A DNA stretch of 64,000 nucleotides from Actinomycetes bacterium. GTDB lineage: Bacteria > Actinomycetota > Acidimicrobiia > Acidimicrobiales > Acidimicrobilacustridaceae. Positions 61,974-64,000 of this stretch are shown here, one piece after another; the stretch's first letter is position 1, and every line of letters starts with the position of its first letter. The translations under genes were made by a program, and so were the position numbers. The notes beneath the pieces were generated by a model. The model made no database searches, had not been told where the DNA came from, and saw nothing but the letters and a program-made list of their open reading frames with translations. Where the stretch lies: positions 434,001 through 498,000 of the forward strand of contig JAKOVH010000016.1 of NCBI GenBank assembly GCA_029782145.1, given 5' to 3'.

Positions 61974-63461
61974 TCAGCGGCTGGCGAGGGTGACGGTGGT
62001 GCGGTGCATGGCGCCGTCGGCGTCGGCCCACGTGACGGTGACCTGGTCGCCACCGGCGTGGTCCGACAGCGCCGACACGAGCTCGTCGGCGGTCTCGATG
62101 GCGGTGCCGTCGAGGGCGACGATCGTGTCGCCGGCGGCCAGGCCGGCCTTGGCCGCCGGGCTTCCCGCCTGCACGCCCACGACCTCGGCCCCGCCGCCGA
62201 TGCCCTCCTGCACCTGCACGCCGAGGAACCCGCCGGTGCTCGTCGAGCCGTTGGCGCCCGAGCCGGCGGCGCCGTTGCCGTCCTTGCTCAGCTGCTCGGC
62301 GATCGACCGCGCCTTGTTGATGGGGATGGCGTAGCCCTCGCCGCCGCCGGAGCCGCCGCTGAAGCGGCGCATGGGCCCGGTCATGCCGGCGCTGGCCGCT
62401 GCGGCGGTGTTCATGCCGACCACCTTGCCGCTGGTGTCGACGAGCGGGCCGCCGGAGTCGCCGGGCACGACGTTGGCGTCGACCTGGATCATCTCGGTCA
62501 GGGTCTCGGCGTTGCTGCCGTCCTGGTCGGAGGCCGTGATCTGCTGGTCCAGCGCGGTGACCCGGCCGGTGGCCACGCTGGGCGTGCCCCCTCGCCCGCC
62601 GGCGTTGCCGATGGCCGCCACCTGGTCGCCCACCTCGAGGCCGTCGGAGTCGCCGATGGGGATGGTGGTGAGGTCCTGAGCGCCGGAGAGACGGAGGACG
62701 GCGACGTCGTCGTTGGGGTCGGTGCCGACGACCGAGGCGCGGTAGCTCTCGCCGGTGCTCACCACGGTCACGACGATCTCCGAGGCGCCCTCGACGACGT
62801 GGTTGTTGGTCAGCACCTCGCCGTCGGCGCTGAGCACCATGCCCGTGCCGGCCCCGACGCCCTGCGGCATCCGGCTGGTGATGTCGACGACGCCGGGGTT
62901 CACCGCCGCCGCCACCTCGCTCCAGCTCGACATCGAGCCCGTCGAGCCCGAGCCGCTGCTCTGCGAGCCCGCCGAGCCCGAGCCGTCGGTGCCGGGCGCC
63001 TGGCTCGTGGCGCCGCCCGACCGGCCGGTGGATCCCTGGCTGGCCGAGGACGGGGCCGATGCGCTGTCGGTCGAACGGGTCAGGACGGTGCGCGACGCCA
63101 GGCCACCTGCGGCCGCACCGACCACGAGGGCCAGCACCAGGGCGACGACCAGCCACAGGCGTGTCGACGGCCCCCTCGAGCCCTCCGAGGGCGCCCCCGA
63201 ACCTGCGCCGTGCGGGAAGGCCGGTGGCTGCAGCGGCGGTCCCATCGGTGCCCCGCCGGGGGCCGGGCCCCACGTGGGAGGCGTTGGGGGCGGTGGGGGC
63301 GGCGGGGGCGGCCCGACGGGCGCGGCCCACGGCGGGGGCGGGCCGGCGGGAGTGGCCGGCGCCGGCCACTGCGGCTGGGTCGGCCAGTCCGACGGCGTCG
63401 GCGGCTGCGGAGCGGTCGGAGGCTCCGAGGGGAACCGGTCCTGGTCGAAGGGGCTCGGCAT
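61974..63461 (-). CDS. HtrA/DegP-like membrane-anchored serine protease with PDZ domain
   Basis: 495 residues from the ATG at 63461. A Pro-rich cytoplasmic tail (about 1-95) precedes a membrane helix (about 103-125, LWLVVALVLALVVGAAAGGLA), a Ser/Gly linker, then the trypsin-like domain with His in TNNHVVEG, Asp in NDDVAVLRL and Ser in VPGDSGGPLV, and a C-terminal PDZ domain (about 400-495). Envelope quality-control protease. A longer frame to 63518 exists, but the shorter start has a usable AGGAC site. Confidence 0.94.
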   Translation of the reverse strand: MPSPFDQDRFPSEPPTAPQPPTPSDWPTQPQWPAPATPAGPPPPWAAPVGPPPPPPPPPTPPTWGPAPGGAPMGPPLQPPAFPHGAGSGAPSEGSRGPSTRLWLVVALVLALVVGAAAGGLASRTVLTRSTDSASAPSSASQGSTGRSGGATSQAPGTDGSGSAGSQSSGSGSTGSMSSWSEVAAAVNPGVVDITSRMPQGVGAGTGMVLSADGEVLTNNHVVEGASEIVVTVVSTGESYRASVVGTDPNDDVAVLRLSGAQDLTTIPIGDSDGLEVGDQVAAIGNAGGRGGTPSVATGRVTALDQQITASDQDGSNAETLTEMIQVDANVVPGDSGGPLVDTSGKVVGMNTAAAASAGMTGPMRRFSGGSGGGEGYAIPINKARSIAEQLSKDGNGAAGSGANGSTSTGGFLGVQVQEGIGGGAEVVGVQAGSPAAKAGLAAGDTIVALDGTAIETADELVSALSDHAGGDQVTVTWADADGAMHRTTVTLASR

Positions 63462-63621
63462 GGCAGGTCCTGTGGTCCGTGGTGGCGCGGCGTGGGTGGG
63501 CGCCGCCTTCACCGACAACTCAAGCCGTTTGCCGCGAAAGGGGACCGAAACGTCGACGTGGCCAAGAGGTGACGCCCGGCACCGCCCATGGTGCCACGTC
63601 CGTCGGGCGCTCCGCCCGGGG

Positions 63622-64000
63622 TCATGGCTCGCTCAGCGCGATCAGCAGCACCGGCACCGGCGTGCGCCCGATCACCTCGCGCACCACGACGCCCCGCCCG
63701 GGTGCGGCCGACTGGTGCCAGCCCATGGCCAGCACGTCGGGCCGGAGGTCGTCGCAGGCGGCGAGGATCTCGTCGGCCGGGCGCCCGATGCGGGTGGCCA
63801 TCCGGGCGTGGGGCGCCCCCGGGCAGTAGCGGGCGAGGAACTCGTCGGCGTAGGCCTCGGTGTCGTACTCGACGTGATCGGAGAACGACGGGATCGAGTC
63901 CACGTCGTCGACGTGCACCACGAACAGCTCGAGTTGCGACGCCTCGACGAGCTCCACCGTGCGCTGCAGGTGGCGGGGCGAGCGAGCGGTGCCCTCCATG
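63622..64000 (-). CDS. Universal stress protein (UspA family), 5' end cut by window
   Basis: At least 125 residues. UspA-like pattern: ELFVVHVDDVDSIPSFSD, RIGRPADEILAACDDLRPDVLAMGWHQ, and the closing VREVIGRTPVPVLLI. The nucleotide-binding GxxGRG motif reads AAPGRGVV, not the classical GxxGR. The ATG at 63999-63997 lies at the window edge where a USP normally has the end of its first strand, so the gene probably continues beyond base 64000. Confidence 0.8.
   Translation of the reverse strand, partial: MEGTARSPRHLQRTVELVEASQLELFVVHVDDVDSIPSFSDHVEYDTEAYADEFLARYCPGAPHARMATRIGRPADEILAACDDLRPDVLAMGWHQSAAPGRGVVVREVIGRTPVPVLLIALSEP

Overview
The window is 64 kb of very GC-rich DNA (clearly above 70 % by eye) packed with genes on both strands. 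It looks like the chromosome of an actinomycete, and I infer the class Acidimicrobiia (Iamia/Ilumatobacter-like). This rests on the gene mix, on many leaderless genes with a TANNNT -10 box just before the start codon, and on the large Rossmann-enzyme catabolic gene set. No phage, insertion sequence, CRISPR array or replication origin is visible. No stretch over 300 bases lacks a gene; the longest gaps (3988-4150, 9490-9673, 12288-12530, 21026-21249, 32097-32333) hold hairpins, promoters or a leader.

Layout. 1-18.9 kb is mainly housekeeping: a PAS-GAF-SpoIIE phosphatase cut by the left edge, a beta-propeller lipoprotein, leuCD with a divergent IclR (NdgR-like) regulator, ppx/gppA, two tandem secreted SGNH-type proteins, an alpha/beta hydrolase, greA, and leuB-ilvE-cimA behind a leader with attenuator features. 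A small unknown gene, gltX, a DUF218 protein and tRNA-Gln(CUG) follow. 19-25 kb is accessory: a TPR/class III cyclase protein, an orphan radical SAM/SPASM-like enzyme, an Xre/RES toxin-antitoxin pair and a DUF222-HNH (13E12-type) protein. 25-33.5 kb holds a nitrobindin-like protein, an aldo/keto reductase with a LOG-type protein, a geranylgeranyl-reductase-family flavoprotein, phosphoketolase with acetate kinase, and a coiled-coil VanY-type peptidase.

33.6-61.9 kb is a catabolic region of about 28 kb: five short-chain dehydrogenases, an Old Yellow Enzyme, a TauD dioxygenase, a flavin reductase, an LLM oxidoreductase, a Baeyer-Villiger-type monooxygenase, a P450, three amidohydrolases, a sulfotransferase, a DUF1214 protein, a phosphotransferase, an MFS exporter and MarR, IclR and TetR regulators beside divergent promoters. 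Several neighbours overlap by 4 bases (ATGA/GTGA), implying translationally coupled operons (40519-35951 minus; 51720-56169 plus). Together they look suited to oxidising cyclic or long-chain lipids, terpenoids or xenobiotics, but no substrate can be named from sequence. The window closes with an HtrA-like protease and a universal stress protein cut by the right edge.

The most interesting observations are: (i) a 12-codon leaderless leader peptide followed by two tight hairpins, the second with a T-rich tail, before leuB; (ii) a fused SDR whose second Rossmann half has lost its catalytic residues; (iii) a nucleotidyl cyclase with Thr where the transition-state Asn is expected; (iv) an orphan radical SAM gene overlapping a RES toxin gene tail to tail; (v) long, nearly perfect hairpins at gene ends, one duplicated in tandem behind leuD; (vi) a perfect 11-bp-arm operator between tetR and the P450.
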